This document shows positions 25,158 to 33,410 of a stretch of DNA of 37,319 nt, in pieces. Numbering within the stretch: position 1 is the stretch's first letter; the number at the start of each line of letters is the position of its first letter. The position numbers were made by a program, and so were the translations under genes. This stretch comes from Rhodospirillales bacterium (lineage in GTDB: Bacteria; Pseudomonadota; Alphaproteobacteria; Acetobacterales; Acetobacteraceae), in NCBI GenBank assembly GCA_025359905.1, contig JANYDF010000124.1, forward strand, positions 1-37,319, given 5' to 3'. The notes under the pieces were generated by a model. It saw only the letters and a program-made list of their open reading frames with translations, had not been told where the DNA came from and ran no database searches.

Positions 25158-25185
25158 GGGCCGGCGCGCCCCATGGCGCCGGCCC
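25158..25185 (-). terminator. GC-rich hairpin between the two OmpA-like genes
   Basis: A perfect 10-bp stem, GGGCCGGCGC paired with GCGCCGGCCC, encloses an 8-nt loop, in the 118-bp gap between the paralogues. No T-tract follows on either strand, so it may attenuate transcription or shape mRNA decay rather than act as a full terminator. Confidence 0.5.
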
Positions 25186-25203
25186 TGGCAGATCGGGGCG
25201 GGC

Positions 25204-25815
25204 TTAGCCGTCGAGGTTGATCAGCACCACGCGGCGGTTGCGCGGCTCCGGCGTCTGGTCGGGCGTGGCGACCGCGAGGCCGTCCTTGCCCATGCCGACC
25301 GGCACGAACTTGCCGCGATCCAGCCCGTACTGCTGGGCCAGATAGCTGACCACGGCGACGGCGCGGCGTTCGGACAGCGCCTTGTTGGTGGCGGCGTCGC
25401 CGGTGGTGTCGGTGTGGCCTTCGATGCGGAAATGCGCGCCGCTCAGGCTGGGGTCTTTCAACGCCAGTCCGGCTTGATCGAGTTGCACACGCCCAGCATC
25501 GGTCAGGTCGGCCGAGCCGCTGGCGAACAGCACGATCAGGCTCGATGCCGGCTTGGGGTCCGGCTTGGCGTCCGGCGTGGCGGCCACCGCCGTGGCCGTG
25601 GCCGCAGGTGTGGCGGCGGCGGTGCCGTTATGCTTGATGCCGCGTGATTTTTTGATGACGACGGCGCCGCCGCTGTCCGCCGCGTCGCCGCCTTGCGGCA
25701 TCAGTTCCAGCAGGATGCTTTTGGAGTCTTTCACGCCCTGGGCGAAGGCGGGCGCGAAGCCGGGCACCGCCGCCGTCAACAGGGCCGCCGCCGTGGCGAG
25801 AGTCAGAAGGCGCAT
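25204..25815 (-). CDS. Secreted OmpA-like peptidoglycan-binding protein (copy 2)
   Basis: This 203-residue protein has its ATG at 25815 with GGAGGA just upstream. A signal peptide ends near AFAQG (residue ~26). A short region with LELMPQGG and KKSRGIKH, an Ala/Thr/Pro linker, and an OmpA-C domain from ~90 follow (LFASGSADL, FRIEGHTDTTGD, LSERRAVAVVSYL, PRNRRVVLINL). The diaminopimelate-binding Asp and Arg positions are intact. It is the upstream gene of a two-gene minus-strand operon with its paralogue; the pair shares termini and domain order and clearly arose by duplication. It is divergent from tssA across a 368-bp gap. Free periplasmic OmpA-C proteins tether or sense peptidoglycan; the specific partner here is unknown. 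Confidence 0.9.
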   Translation of the reverse strand: MRLLTLATAAALLTAAVPGFAPAFAQGVKDSKSILLELMPQGGDAADSGGAVVIKKSRGIKHNGTAAATPAATATAVAATPDAKPDPKPASSLIVLFASGSADLTDAGRVQLDQAGLALKDPSLSGAHFRIEGHTDTTGDAATNKALSERRAVAVVSYLAQQYGLDRGKFVPVGMGKDGLAVATPDQTPEPRNRRVVLINLDG

Positions 25816-26183
25816 GGGTTCCTCCGCAACATGATTGGAGCGACAACTTACCGGTCCGCAGCGCGCACGTCATACCGCCAGCGCCTGCCGCTCCATCGAA
25901 ATGCTGAGCTTGCAGGGCGCCGCGCCTACCGTTCCGGTACGCGCCGCTGACGGCACCCCAGCCGCTTTATATCACAATGCACTGGACAAGTAATTTGTCG
26001 TAGGGTTTTGTTGCATACGCCTCAACGCAGAAAGGCGTTTCTGGGTGGGAGAGCCTGTCCTGGGTGGAGAGCCTGTGCAAGCTGACTTTTGTCGCCATCG
26101 GACATCCGCCGCACCGGATACGGCGCGCCTGCGCCTGCCGCGAATTGTTGGCACGTCAATAATGTTCCGGAATCGTTACTGAT
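25816..26183. promoter_or_regulatory. 368-bp divergent intergenic region (OmpA pair / T6SS operon)
   Basis: No gene is seen here. The middle (about 25960-26035) is distinctly AT-rich for this locus and should hold divergent promoters. A candidate minus-strand promoter for the OmpA pair is TTACTT / 16 bp / TATAAA, on the plus strand AAGTAA at 25988-25993 and TTTATA at 25966-25971. For the T6SS side I see no convincing -35/-10 and no sigma-54 GG-N10-GC element. An imperfect direct repeat lies at 26041-26077. The tssA start has only a weak ribosome site (GGAA near 26169). Confidence 0.45.
26041..26077 (+). repeat. Imperfect ~19-bp direct repeat upstream of tssA
   Basis: CTGGGTGGGAGAGCCTGTC (26041-26059) is followed immediately by CTGGGTGGAGAGCCTGTG (26060-26077), differing by a one-base deletion and the last base. 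It could be a tandem regulator-binding site or a slippage product; it lies ~107 bp before the tssA start. Confidence 0.6.
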
Positions 26184-27305
26184 ATGGCGCTCGATCTCGC
26201 AGAACCGCTGCCCGGCCTGTTCGAGGAGGGCCCGTGCGGGCCCAACCTGGAATTCGACGGCGCATTCGGCGCCCTGGAGCGCGCCGCACAGGGCACGCCG
26301 GAACGTCAGGCGGGCGACAAGATCGTGCCCGCCGAAGACCCGGTGTGGAAAGAGGTCGCGGCACTGGCGGCGGCGCTGCTGGAGCGGACCTACGATTTGC
26401 GGGTGATGTCGCATCTTGCCATTGCCCGGCTGCATGTTTCCGGGCTGGGCGAATTCGCCAAGGTGATGGCGGCGATGGCCACGCTGCTGCAAACCCGCTG
26501 GGAGCAGGTGCATCCGCAGCTCGACCCGGAGGACGACAACGACCCAGCACTGCGCGCCAACGCGCTGCTGCCGCTGGCGCACCCGACCCGGGTCTTGCGC
26601 GCGCTGCGCACGATGCCGCTGGCCACCTCCAAGCGCGCCGGGCCGGTGTCGTGGCGCACGGTGGCGGTGGCGCTCGGCAGCGTCGAGGCGGCGACCGCGC
26701 AGGAGAAGCAGACCGAGGGCGAAATTCGCGCCGCCTTCGCCGACACGCCGCCGAACCGGGTGGAAGCGGTGCGCGAGAACATCGCCGCCGCCGTGCGCGC
26801 CACGGACGGGATTACCGCCGCGTTCGACAGCAACAGCGGCTATGGCAATGCCCCGGACCTGGGCCCGCTGACCAAGCTGTTGAAGGAAATGGGCCGCTAT
26901 ATCGGCCAATATTTCACCGCCGAAGCCAGCCCGCAGGCGCCCGGCGAAGCCGAAGCCGGCGATGCGGCCACCGATGACGGCCCGCCCGCCGCATGGCCCG
27001 GCGGCAATGGTGGCGGCGGCAATGGAGGAGGCGGCAATAACGGAGGCGGGGGCGGCGGCAATGCGCGCGGCGGCGGCCCGGTGACGGCGATGGCGCTGAG
27101 TGCGGTGGCCACGCGTGAGGAGGCGATGCACCTGCTCGATATCGTGTGCCGCTACTACGAACAATACGAGCCTTCGAGCCCGCTGCCGTTGATGCTGGCG
27201 CGCGCGCGCAATCTGGCGACCAAAAGCTTTCTCGAAATCCTGCAAGATTTGGCGCCGGACGGCGTGTTCCAGGCACAAACAATCGTGCAGTCGCGGGACG
27301 GCTGA
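26184..27305 (+). CDS. tssA: T6SS sheath-assembly/cap protein TssA
   Basis: TssA recruits and caps the growing sheath and contacts the baseplate. The 373-residue product has an ImpA-type N-terminal domain (~5-130) with the classic GPNLEFD, DPVWKEV and WEQVHPQLDPEDD elements, a helical middle, and a C-terminal helical domain (~305-365) with REEAMHLLDIVCRYYEQYEPSSPLP. These motifs, including the EPSSP box, are typical of short TssA proteins. Between them is a Gly/Asn-rich low-complexity linker (~271-300), probably flexible. It starts with ATG at 26184 and opens the plus-strand T6SS operon. The stop lies inside a 9-bp-stem palindrome, and tssB follows after 100 bp. Confidence 0.95.
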   Translation: MALDLAEPLPGLFEEGPCGPNLEFDGAFGALERAAQGTPERQAGDKIVPAEDPVWKEVAALAAALLERTYDLRVMSHLAIARLHVSGLGEFAKVMAAMATLLQTRWEQVHPQLDPEDDNDPALRANALLPLAHPTRVLRALRTMPLATSKRAGPVSWRTVAVALGSVEAATAQEKQTEGEIRAAFADTPPNRVEAVRENIAAAVRATDGITAAFDSNSGYGNAPDLGPLTKLLKEMGRYIGQYFTAEASPQAPGEAEAGDAATDDGPPAAWPGGNGGGGNGGGGNNGGGGGGNARGGGPVTAMALSAVATREEAMHLLDIVCRYYEQYEPSSPLPLMLARARNLATKSFLEILQDLAPDGVFQAQTIVQSRDG

Positions 27306-27323
27306 TCGCGTTATGATCAGCCG
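27299..27323 (+). terminator. Palindrome across the tssA stop codon
   Basis: A perfect 9-bp stem, CGGCTGATC paired with GATCAGCCG, encloses a 7-nt loop; the tssA TGA (27303-27305) is inside the left arm. No T-tract follows. It may be a partial terminator or an mRNA processing element separating tssA from tssBC, or an operator-like inverted repeat. Confidence 0.45.
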
Positions 27324-27405
27324 CACCGCGCCTGGACGAACCACGCTCCCTCGGCCGTAGCCGATGACCTGCTTTTCCACACGCACCCCCTAACGAGGCA
27401 CGCTC

Positions 27406-27927
27406 ATGGCCAAAGCCAGCAGTCAGAAATTCATCCAACGCAATCGCGCGCCGCGCGTGCAGATCGAGTACGATGTCGAGACTTACGGCTCGGAAAAGAA
27501 GGTGCAGCTGCCGTTCGTGGTCGGCGTGATGTCCGATCTGTCCGGCAAGCCGGCCGATCCGCTGCCGCCGGTGGCCGACCGCAAGATGCTTGAGATCGAC
27601 GTCGATAATTTCGATGACCGCTTGAAGTCGATGAAGCCGCGCGTGGCGTTCACCGTGCCGAACACGCTGACCGGCGACGGCAACCTCGCGGTCGATATCA
27701 CGTTCGAGAACATGGAGGATTTCACCCCCGGCGCGATTGCCAAGAAGGTCGAGGGGCTGAACAAACTGCTCGAAGCACGCACGCAGCTGTCGAACCTGCT
27801 GACCTACATGGACGGCAAGACCGGTGCGGAAGATCTGATTGCCAAGGTGTTGCAGGACCCGGCGCTGTTGCAGTCGCTGGCCGCAGCCCCCAAGCCCAGC
27901 GACGCGCCGGCCGGCGGGGAGGAATAA
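27406..27927 (+). CDS. tssB: T6SS contractile sheath small subunit TssB (VipA)
   Basis: The 173-residue protein forms the helical sheath with TssC around the Hcp tube. Family motifs are visible from the start: RAPRVQIEYDVETYG, LPFVVGVMSDLSG, DVDNFDDRLKSMKPR and a C-terminal helix with LNKLLEARTQLSNLLTYMDGK. The length is normal. The N-terminal region before RAPRV is where ClpV or TagJ contacts occur in related systems, and both of those genes are present here. The ATG is preceded by GAGG. It is followed after 3 bp by tssC. Confidence 0.98.
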   Translation: MAKASSQKFIQRNRAPRVQIEYDVETYGSEKKVQLPFVVGVMSDLSGKPADPLPPVADRKMLEIDVDNFDDRLKSMKPRVAFTVPNTLTGDGNLAVDITFENMEDFTPGAIAKKVEGLNKLLEARTQLSNLLTYMDGKTGAEDLIAKVLQDPALLQSLAAAPKPSDAPAGGEE

Positions 27928-27930
27928 GCG

Positions 27931-29412
27931 ATGTCGGGTCAACAAGCTTCCAGCACGCCGGGTTTTGCCGCCACCCAGGAATTCAGCGAATTCGCGGCCC
28001 TGCTGGACCGCGAGTTCAAGCCGAAAAGCGACCGCGCCCGCGATGCGGTGGCCTCGGCGGTGCAGACGCTGGCCGAACAGGCGCTGGCGCACACCACGAT
28101 CATTTCCGATGACGCGCTGCGCTCGATCGAGGCGATGATCGCGGCCATCGACGCCAAGCTGACCGAGCAGGTCAACCTGATCCTGCACCACGAGGATTTC
28201 CAGGGACTGGAATCGGCGTGGCGCGGCCTGCACTATCTGGTCAACAACACCGAGACCGACGAGCAATTGAAGATCAAAGTCTTCAATGTCTCCAAGAAGG
28301 AACTCGGCCGCACGCTGAAGAAGTTCCGCGGCACCGCCTGGGACCAGAGCCCGATCTTCAAGAAGGTCTACGAAGAAGAATACGGCCAGTTCGGCGGCGA
28401 GCCGTACGGCCTGCTGGTCGGCGACTATTATTTCGACCACAGCCCGCAGGACACCCAGCTGCTCGGCGACATCGCCGCCGTGGCGGCGTCGGCGCACGCG
28501 CCGTTCATCACCGCCGCCAACCCGACCGTGATGCAGATGGATAGCTGGAGCGAGCTGTCCAATCCGCGCGACCTGACCAAGATTTTCGGCACGCCGGAAT
28601 ACGCGGCGTGGCGCTCGCTGCGCGAGAGCGAGGATGCGCGCTATCTCGGCCTGACCATGCCGCGCTTCCTGTCGCGGCTGCCGTACGGCGCCAAGACCGA
28701 GCCGGTTGAGGAGTTCGCCTTCGAGGAAGACACCTCGGCGCCGGAAAGCGGCGCCTATAGCTGGGCCAACTCGGCCTACGCGATGGCGACCAACATCACC
28801 CGCGCGTTCAAGCTGTATGGCTGGACCACGCAAATTCGCGGCATCGAAAGCGGCGGCGCGGTGGAAGGGCTGCCGACGCACAGCTTCCCGGCCGACGACG
28901 GCGGCATGGCGATGCAGTGCCCGACCGAAATCGCCATCGCCGACCGGCGCGAGGCGGAATTGGCCAAGAACGGCTTCATGCCGCTGATCCACAAGAAGGG
29001 CTCGGATTTCGCCGCCTTCATCGGCGCGCAATCCTTGCAGAAGCCGCAGGAATACGACGATCCGGCGGCGACCGCGAACGCCAACCTGGCCGCCCGCCTG
29101 CCGTACCTGTTCGCCACCTGCCGCTTCGCGCACTATCTGAAGTGCATGGTGCGCGACAAAATCGGCAGCTCGATGAGCAAGACGCAGCTGGAGACGTGGC
29201 TGGGTCAGTGGCTGATGAATTACATCGATTACACCCCGGATATGTCGAACGACGAGTACAAGGCGAGCCATCCGCTGGCCGAAGGCAAAGTGGTAATCGA
29301 GGAGAACGAGGAGAACCCCGGCTACTACAGCGCCAAGTTCTTCCTGCGCCCGCACTACCAGCTCGAAGGCATCAACGTCTCGCTGCGCCTCGTCTCGCGG
29401 ATGCCGAAGTAA
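27931..29412 (+). CDS. tssC: T6SS contractile sheath large subunit TssC (VipB)
   Basis: The 493-residue product shows the family core: HHEDFQGLESAWRGLHYLV, NVSKKELGRTLKKFRG, EEYGQFGGEPYGLLVGDYYFDH, DSWSELSNPRDLTKIF and, near the end, NEENPGYYSAKFFLRPHYQLEG followed by a C-terminal LRLVSRMPK. The length matches TssC1-type proteins. GGAGG of the tssB 3' end serves as ribosome site. Translationally coupled to tssB, it is followed by a hairpin-containing 156-bp gap before hcp. Confidence 0.98.
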   Translation: MSGQQASSTPGFAATQEFSEFAALLDREFKPKSDRARDAVASAVQTLAEQALAHTTIISDDALRSIEAMIAAIDAKLTEQVNLILHHEDFQGLESAWRGLHYLVNNTETDEQLKIKVFNVSKKELGRTLKKFRGTAWDQSPIFKKVYEEEYGQFGGEPYGLLVGDYYFDHSPQDTQLLGDIAAVAASAHAPFITAANPTVMQMDSWSELSNPRDLTKIFGTPEYAAWRSLRESEDARYLGLTMPRFLSRLPYGAKTEPVEEFAFEEDTSAPESGAYSWANSAYAMATNITRAFKLYGWTTQIRGIESGGAVEGLPTHSFPADDGGMAMQCPTEIAIADRREAELAKNGFMPLIHKKGSDFAAFIGAQSLQKPQEYDDPAATANANLAARLPYLFATCRFAHYLKCMVRDKIGSSMSKTQLETWLGQWLMNYIDYTPDMSNDEYKASHPLAEGKVVIEENEENPGYYSAKFFLRPHYQLEGINVSLRLVSRMPK

Positions 29413-29419
29413 GCCTATT

Positions 29420-29471
29420 CGCAGCGCCGGTGACAGTGACCCTGGTCACTGCCACCGCCGCCGGCGCTGCG
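29420..29471 (+). terminator. Two-part hairpin between tssC and hcp
   Basis: The left arm reads CGCAGCGCCGG then TGACAGTGAC; the right arm reads GTCACTGCCACC, then the outer CCGGCGCTGCG. The inner stem has one mismatch, the outer stem is perfect, and a six-base bulge separates them on the right. There is no clear T-tract (TAGAACAAATAAG follows). The position fits an element allowing hcp to be expressed far above the rest of the operon, by mRNA processing or partial termination. Confidence 0.6.
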
Positions 29472-29568
29472 TAGAACAAATAAGAAGACGTGGACCGGCC
29501 TTCGGGCCAGCCAGTGACAAACCTGCCGGCGACGGACCTGTTCGGGCAACATTGAAAGGGACTAAGAC

Positions 29569-30165
29569 ATGGCAATCGACTCCTACATGGCGTTCCAGCA
29601 GTACGGCGGCACTTACCTGCAGGCGGAATCGCAGGTCGACCTGACCAACAACAAAGAGCCGCTGATGACGACGCCGACCAAGGCGTTCGTGGCCGGTCAG
29701 GTGTTCGAAGTCGAAGACTACAGCTTCGATATCGAGCAGACCCTGAACATCGGCAGCGCGTCGAGCGGTGCGGGCGCCGGCAAGGTGACGTTCAATCCGT
29801 TCTCGATCACCCGCAAGATCGACAAGGCTTCGCCGCTGTTCTTCCAGATGGCCTGCTCGGGCACTGCGTTCCAAATGGTCTCGCTCGGCATCCGCAAAAG
29901 CGTCGGCGCCTCGGCCGGCGGCGGCTTGGTCTCGGGCCAGATGTTCCTGCGCTTCGACTTCAAGCTGGTCGCGGTGAAGACGATCTCCTGGAGCCACGAC
30001 GATGAGTCGCCGAAGGAGACGGTGACGTTCGAGTACGGCGGCTTGCAGGTGCGCTACAACCAGCAGGCGGCGAGCGGCTCGATGACCGGCGACGGCACCG
30101 CGCTGATCGCGGGTGGCTGGAACCGCGTCAAGAACGTCCAGGATACCGGCCCGTCCCCGATCTGA
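29569..30165 (+). CDS. hcp: T6SS tube protein Hcp (TssD)
   Basis: Hcp hexamers stack into the inner tube expelled by sheath contraction. The 198-residue product has the family features: FEVEDYSFDIEQ, ITRKIDKASPLFFQMACSGTAF, FLRFDFKLVAVKTISWSHDDES and KETVTFEYGGLQVRY. It is about 30 residues longer than the commonest ~165-residue Hcp. The extra length is a Gly/Ser/Ala insert (SASSGAGAGK) and a longer C-terminus after YNQQAAS. The ribosome site is AAAGGG before the ATG. It sits between tssC and tagJ, as in the Pseudomonas H1 cluster. The hairpin upstream suggests separate control of transcript level. Confidence 0.97.
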   Translation: MAIDSYMAFQQYGGTYLQAESQVDLTNNKEPLMTTPTKAFVAGQVFEVEDYSFDIEQTLNIGSASSGAGAGKVTFNPFSITRKIDKASPLFFQMACSGTAFQMVSLGIRKSVGASAGGGLVSGQMFLRFDFKLVAVKTISWSHDDESPKETVTFEYGGLQVRYNQQAASGSMTGDGTALIAGGWNRVKNVQDTGPSPI

Positions 30166-30178
30166 CAGGAAACGGCAC

Positions 30179-31015
30179 GTGGCGGTAGCTTCGGGATTCG
30201 CCGCCGGCACCGACGCCCGGAGCTTGCTCCGGGTGGAGGGACCGCAAGCTGCGCTGGAGCGGCTCAAGCAGGAGGTCCGCAAGGCGCCGCGCGATGTGCG
30301 GCTACGTACGTTTTTGTTCCAACTGTTCTGCGTGTTCGGCGAATGGGACCGCGCGCTGACGCAACTCGCCGTCGCATCGGAGCTCGATGCGGCGGCGTTG
30401 CCGATGGCGCAGGCCTATCGCGCCGCGATCCGCTGCGAGATGCTGCGCGAACGGGTGTTCGCCGGCACCCGCACGCCGACGGTGTTCGGCAAGCCGGAAG
30501 CCTGGGTCTCGCTGTTGATCGAAGCCAACCGGCTGTTCGCCACCGGCGCGCCGCAACAGGCCGCGCAATTGCGCGATCGGGCGTTCGAGGATGCGCAGGC
30601 GACGCCGGGCCGCATCGACGGCAAGCCGTTCGAATGGATCGCCGACGCCGACCAGCGGCTGGGCCCGATGCTGGAAGCGATGATCGAGGGCAAGTATTTC
30701 TGGGTGCCGTTCGCCAACATCGCCCGTATCGACATCGAGCAACCCAGCGACCTGCGCGATCAGGTGTGGATGCCGGCGCATTTCACCTGGAGCACCCAGG
30801 GCGAATCGCACGGCTTCATCCCGGCGCGCTATCCGGGTTCGATCCCGTCCGCGCCGGGCAGCGACGCGGCGCTGGCGCTGTCGCGGCGCACCGAATGGCG
30901 TGACAGCGGCGATTGGGTGACCGGGCTGGGCCAGCGCATGCTGACCACCGATTCCGAGGACGTCGCCATCATGGACCTGCGGCGGCTGGAGATTGCCGCG
31001 CCGTCCGCGGGCTGA
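30179..31015 (+). CDS. tagJ: TagJ/ImpE-family T6SS accessory protein
   Basis: TagJ (HsiE1, ImpE) binds the N-terminal region of TssB and is linked to ClpV-driven sheath recycling. The 278-residue product is helical at the N-terminus (GPQAALERLKQEVRKAPRDVRLRTFLFQLFCVFGEWDRALTQL contains the family core), with GKYFWVPFANI and DLRDQVWMPAHFTW later, as in ImpE proteins. The start is taken as GTG at 30179, with AGGA at 30167-30170 just after the hcp stop; an in-frame upstream ATG lies inside hcp and reads as non-family sequence. It is followed after 2 bp by tssE. Confidence 0.92.
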   Translation: MAVASGFAAGTDARSLLRVEGPQAALERLKQEVRKAPRDVRLRTFLFQLFCVFGEWDRALTQLAVASELDAAALPMAQAYRAAIRCEMLRERVFAGTRTPTVFGKPEAWVSLLIEANRLFATGAPQQAAQLRDRAFEDAQATPGRIDGKPFEWIADADQRLGPMLEAMIEGKYFWVPFANIARIDIEQPSDLRDQVWMPAHFTWSTQGESHGFIPARYPGSIPSAPGSDAALALSRRTEWRDSGDWVTGLGQRMLTTDSEDVAIMDLRRLEIAAPSAG

Positions 31016-31017
31016 GC

Positions 31018-31530
31018 ATGGCCGAAGGCACGAACCGTGAGCGGTTGCAGCCGTCGCTGCTGGACCGGCTGACCGACCTCGCGCCCGAGAACCGGCGCGA
31101 ATCGCTCGATCAGCAATCGCTGACCACGTTGCAGATGCGCCAGGCGGTGTTGCGCGATCTGGCGTGGCTGCTCAACACCTCCAACCTCGCCGCCGTCGAT
31201 GAGGCGATCGACGGCTACAAGCTGGCCGCTGCCTCGACGCTGAATTTCGGCGTGCCGGGCTTTACCGGCATGGTCGGCACCTCGGACAAAACCCAGGCGC
31301 TGGAAGCGGCGATTGCCGAGGCGATCAAGCGGTTCGAGCCGCGCATCCGCCCGCACACGCTGCGGGTGCGCGCGCGCGAGGACAGCGGCAACTTGGCCGT
31401 GCCAACCTTGGTGTTCGAAATTCGCGGCGAGTTGTGGGCCCAGCCGGTGCCGCTGCAATTGTTCCTGGAAACCTCGATCGACATCGAGACGCGGCTTGCC
31501 GTGGTAACCGACGTGAAGGCGCGCGGCTGA
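31018..31530 (+). CDS. tssE: T6SS baseplate protein TssE (gp25-like)
   Basis: The 170-residue product is a gp25-like wedge component that nucleates the sheath. Family features: LQPSLLDRLTD at the start, VLRDLAWLLNTSNL, TLNFGVPGFTG and a C-terminal beta region (LRVRAREDSGN, LVFEIRGELW, QLFLETSIDIET). The stop TGA overlaps the tssF ATG by one base (TGATG), implying translational coupling. Confidence 0.96.
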   Translation: MAEGTNRERLQPSLLDRLTDLAPENRRESLDQQSLTTLQMRQAVLRDLAWLLNTSNLAAVDEAIDGYKLAAASTLNFGVPGFTGMVGTSDKTQALEAAIAEAIKRFEPRIRPHTLRVRAREDSGNLAVPTLVFEIRGELWAQPVPLQLFLETSIDIETRLAVVTDVKARG

Positions 31531-33410
31531 TGGACCCCCGCCTGCTGCGGCTGTACGAAGGCGAACTGGCGTTCCTGCGCGACATGGGCAGCGAGTTTGC
31601 CGCCGAGTTCCCCAAGGTCGCCTCGCGGCTCGATCTCGGCAGCACCGAAGTGGCCGATCCGTATGTCGAGCGGCTGCTGGAAGGCTTCGCGTTTCTGGCC
31701 GCGCGCATCCAGCTTAAAATGGAATCGGAATTCCCGACCTTCACGCAGTCGCTGCTACAGATGGTCTATCCGCATTATCTGGCGCCGACGCCCTCGATGG
31801 CGGTGGTGCGCTTCCAGCCCGACCAGACCGGCATTCGCGGCGTGCCGAAGGGCGTCGATCTGCCGGCCGGCACCGAGTTGCGCAGCCTGCTCGGCACCCA
31901 GGACCAAACCAACTGCGAATTCCGCACCGGCCACGCGGTGCGCCTGCTGCCGATTGAGATCAGCGAGGCGGAATATATCAGTTCGCCCGCCGCAGTGGCC
32001 GCGCTCGGCCTGCCCGAACAGAAGGGCGTGAAGGCCGCGATCCGGCTGCGGCTGAAGGCCTCGGGCGAGTTGGTGTTCAACAAGATCGGGCTGGAGCGGC
32101 TGAGCCTGTTCCTCGGCGGCCCGGAAGGCTCGCGCGAGCGGCTGTACGAGCAGTTGCTGGCCAATGTGACCGGGATTTTCGTCCGCCCCAGCGTGCGCCC
32201 GCTGCCGTGGCAGGAAAGGCTGCCGCTGACTGCGATCCAGGCGCGCGGTTTCGCGCCGCAGGACGCGCTGTTGCCGCAAGCGCCGCAGTCGTTCGACGGC
32301 TACCGGCTGCTGCAAGAATATTACGCCATGCCGGAACGCTTCCTGTTCGTCGATATCGACGGGCTGGACCGGGCGGTGGCGCGCTGCACCAGCAACGAGC
32401 TGGATATCGTCCTGCTGCTCAATCGCAGCGAGTTGTCGCTGGCGAAGAATTTCGGCGCCGACCATTTCTCGCTGTTCTGCACCCCGGCGATCAATCTGTT
32501 TGCCCGCCGCTCGGACCGCATCAACATCGTCGAGCGCGAGGTGGAACACCTGATCGTGCCGGACCGGATGCGCCCGCTCGACTACGAAGTGTTCAGCGTG
32601 CAGAGCGTGGAAGGCTACGCCGCCGACGGCTCGGCGCCGCAGCAATTCCTGCCGTTCTATGCGGCCAACGATCTCAGCCGCAATCCGGGCCATAACAGCT
32701 ACTACATGCTGCGCCGCCAGCCCCGCCAGTTGTCCTCGCGCAGCCGCCAGCGCGGGCCGCGTTCCAGCTATCTCGGCCATGAGACGATGATCTCGCTGGC
32801 CGGCGGCAACGCCTCGCCGCTCAGTCACAGCCTGCGGCAGTTGGGCTTGGACTTGCTGTGCACCAACCGCGATCTGCCGATCTCGATGCCGACCGGCAAG
32901 CAGAACACCGATTTTACCATCACGGTCAGCGCGCCGGTGGCGTCCACCCGCTGCGTGGTGGGGCCGACCACGCCGCGCCCGTGCCGGGCCGACGGCGAGT
33001 ATGCGTGGCGCTTTATCTCGCATCTGGGCCTGAACTATCTCAGCCTGACCGATAGCGGCGCAGCGCAGGGGGCGGCGGCGCTGCGCGAGTTGCTGCGGCT
33101 GTATGTGCCGTCGGCCACTTCGGTGATGGCGCGCCAGCTTGAGGGGTTGCTGTCGGTGCAAAGCCATCCGGTGGTGCGGCGCATTCCGGGGGCTGGGCCG
33201 GTGGCGGTCGGGCGCGGGCTGGAAGTGACGCTGCTGATGGACGAATCGGCGTTCGGCGGCACCAGCGGCATTCTGCTGGGCGCTGTGCTGGACCGCTTCT
33301 TTGCCAAATACGTCTCGATCAACGCGTTTACCGAAACCGTGCTGCGCAGCGCCGAACGCGGGGAGGTGATGCGATGGCCCATGCAGATCGGCCTGCGCCC
33401 AACGATTTAG
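31530..33410 (+). CDS. tssF: T6SS baseplate protein TssF
   Basis: The 626-residue product is the large wedge component, forming a TssF2-TssG complex. The N-terminus MDPRLLRLYEGELAFLRDMG and the block DPYVERLLEGFAFLAARIQLK are diagnostic, followed by FPTFTQSLLQMVYPHYLAP. Later blocks include FLFVDIDGLD, FSLFCTPAINLF and HLGLNYLSL. The full-length family size and the ATG at 31530, coupled to tssE, support the start; the open frame extends upstream only into tssE sequence. The last 37 bases overlap tssG, and the stop TAG (33408-33410) sits inside a 15-bp minisatellite. Confidence 0.97.
   Translation: MDPRLLRLYEGELAFLRDMGSEFAAEFPKVASRLDLGSTEVADPYVERLLEGFAFLAARIQLKMESEFPTFTQSLLQMVYPHYLAPTPSMAVVRFQPDQTGIRGVPKGVDLPAGTELRSLLGTQDQTNCEFRTGHAVRLLPIEISEAEYISSPAAVAALGLPEQKGVKAAIRLRLKASGELVFNKIGLERLSLFLGGPEGSRERLYEQLLANVTGIFVRPSVRPLPWQERLPLTAIQARGFAPQDALLPQAPQSFDGYRLLQEYYAMPERFLFVDIDGLDRAVARCTSNELDIVLLLNRSELSLAKNFGADHFSLFCTPAINLFARRSDRINIVEREVEHLIVPDRMRPLDYEVFSVQSVEGYAADGSAPQQFLPFYAANDLSRNPGHNSYYMLRRQPRQLSSRSRQRGPRSSYLGHETMISLAGGNASPLSHSLRQLGLDLLCTNRDLPISMPTGKQNTDFTITVSAPVASTRCVVGPTTPRPCRADGEYAWRFISHLGLNYLSLTDSGAAQGAAALRELLRLYVPSATSVMARQLEGLLSVQSHPVVRRIPGAGPVAVGRGLEVTLLMDESAFGGTSGILLGAVLDRFFAKYVSINAFTETVLRSAERGEVMRWPMQIGLRPTI

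Noticed and set aside
26140-26175. TTGGCACG before tssA as a sigma-54 promoter
   Set aside because: The -24-like TGGCACG is present, but no GC lies at the -12 position (GG-N10-GC spacing fails).
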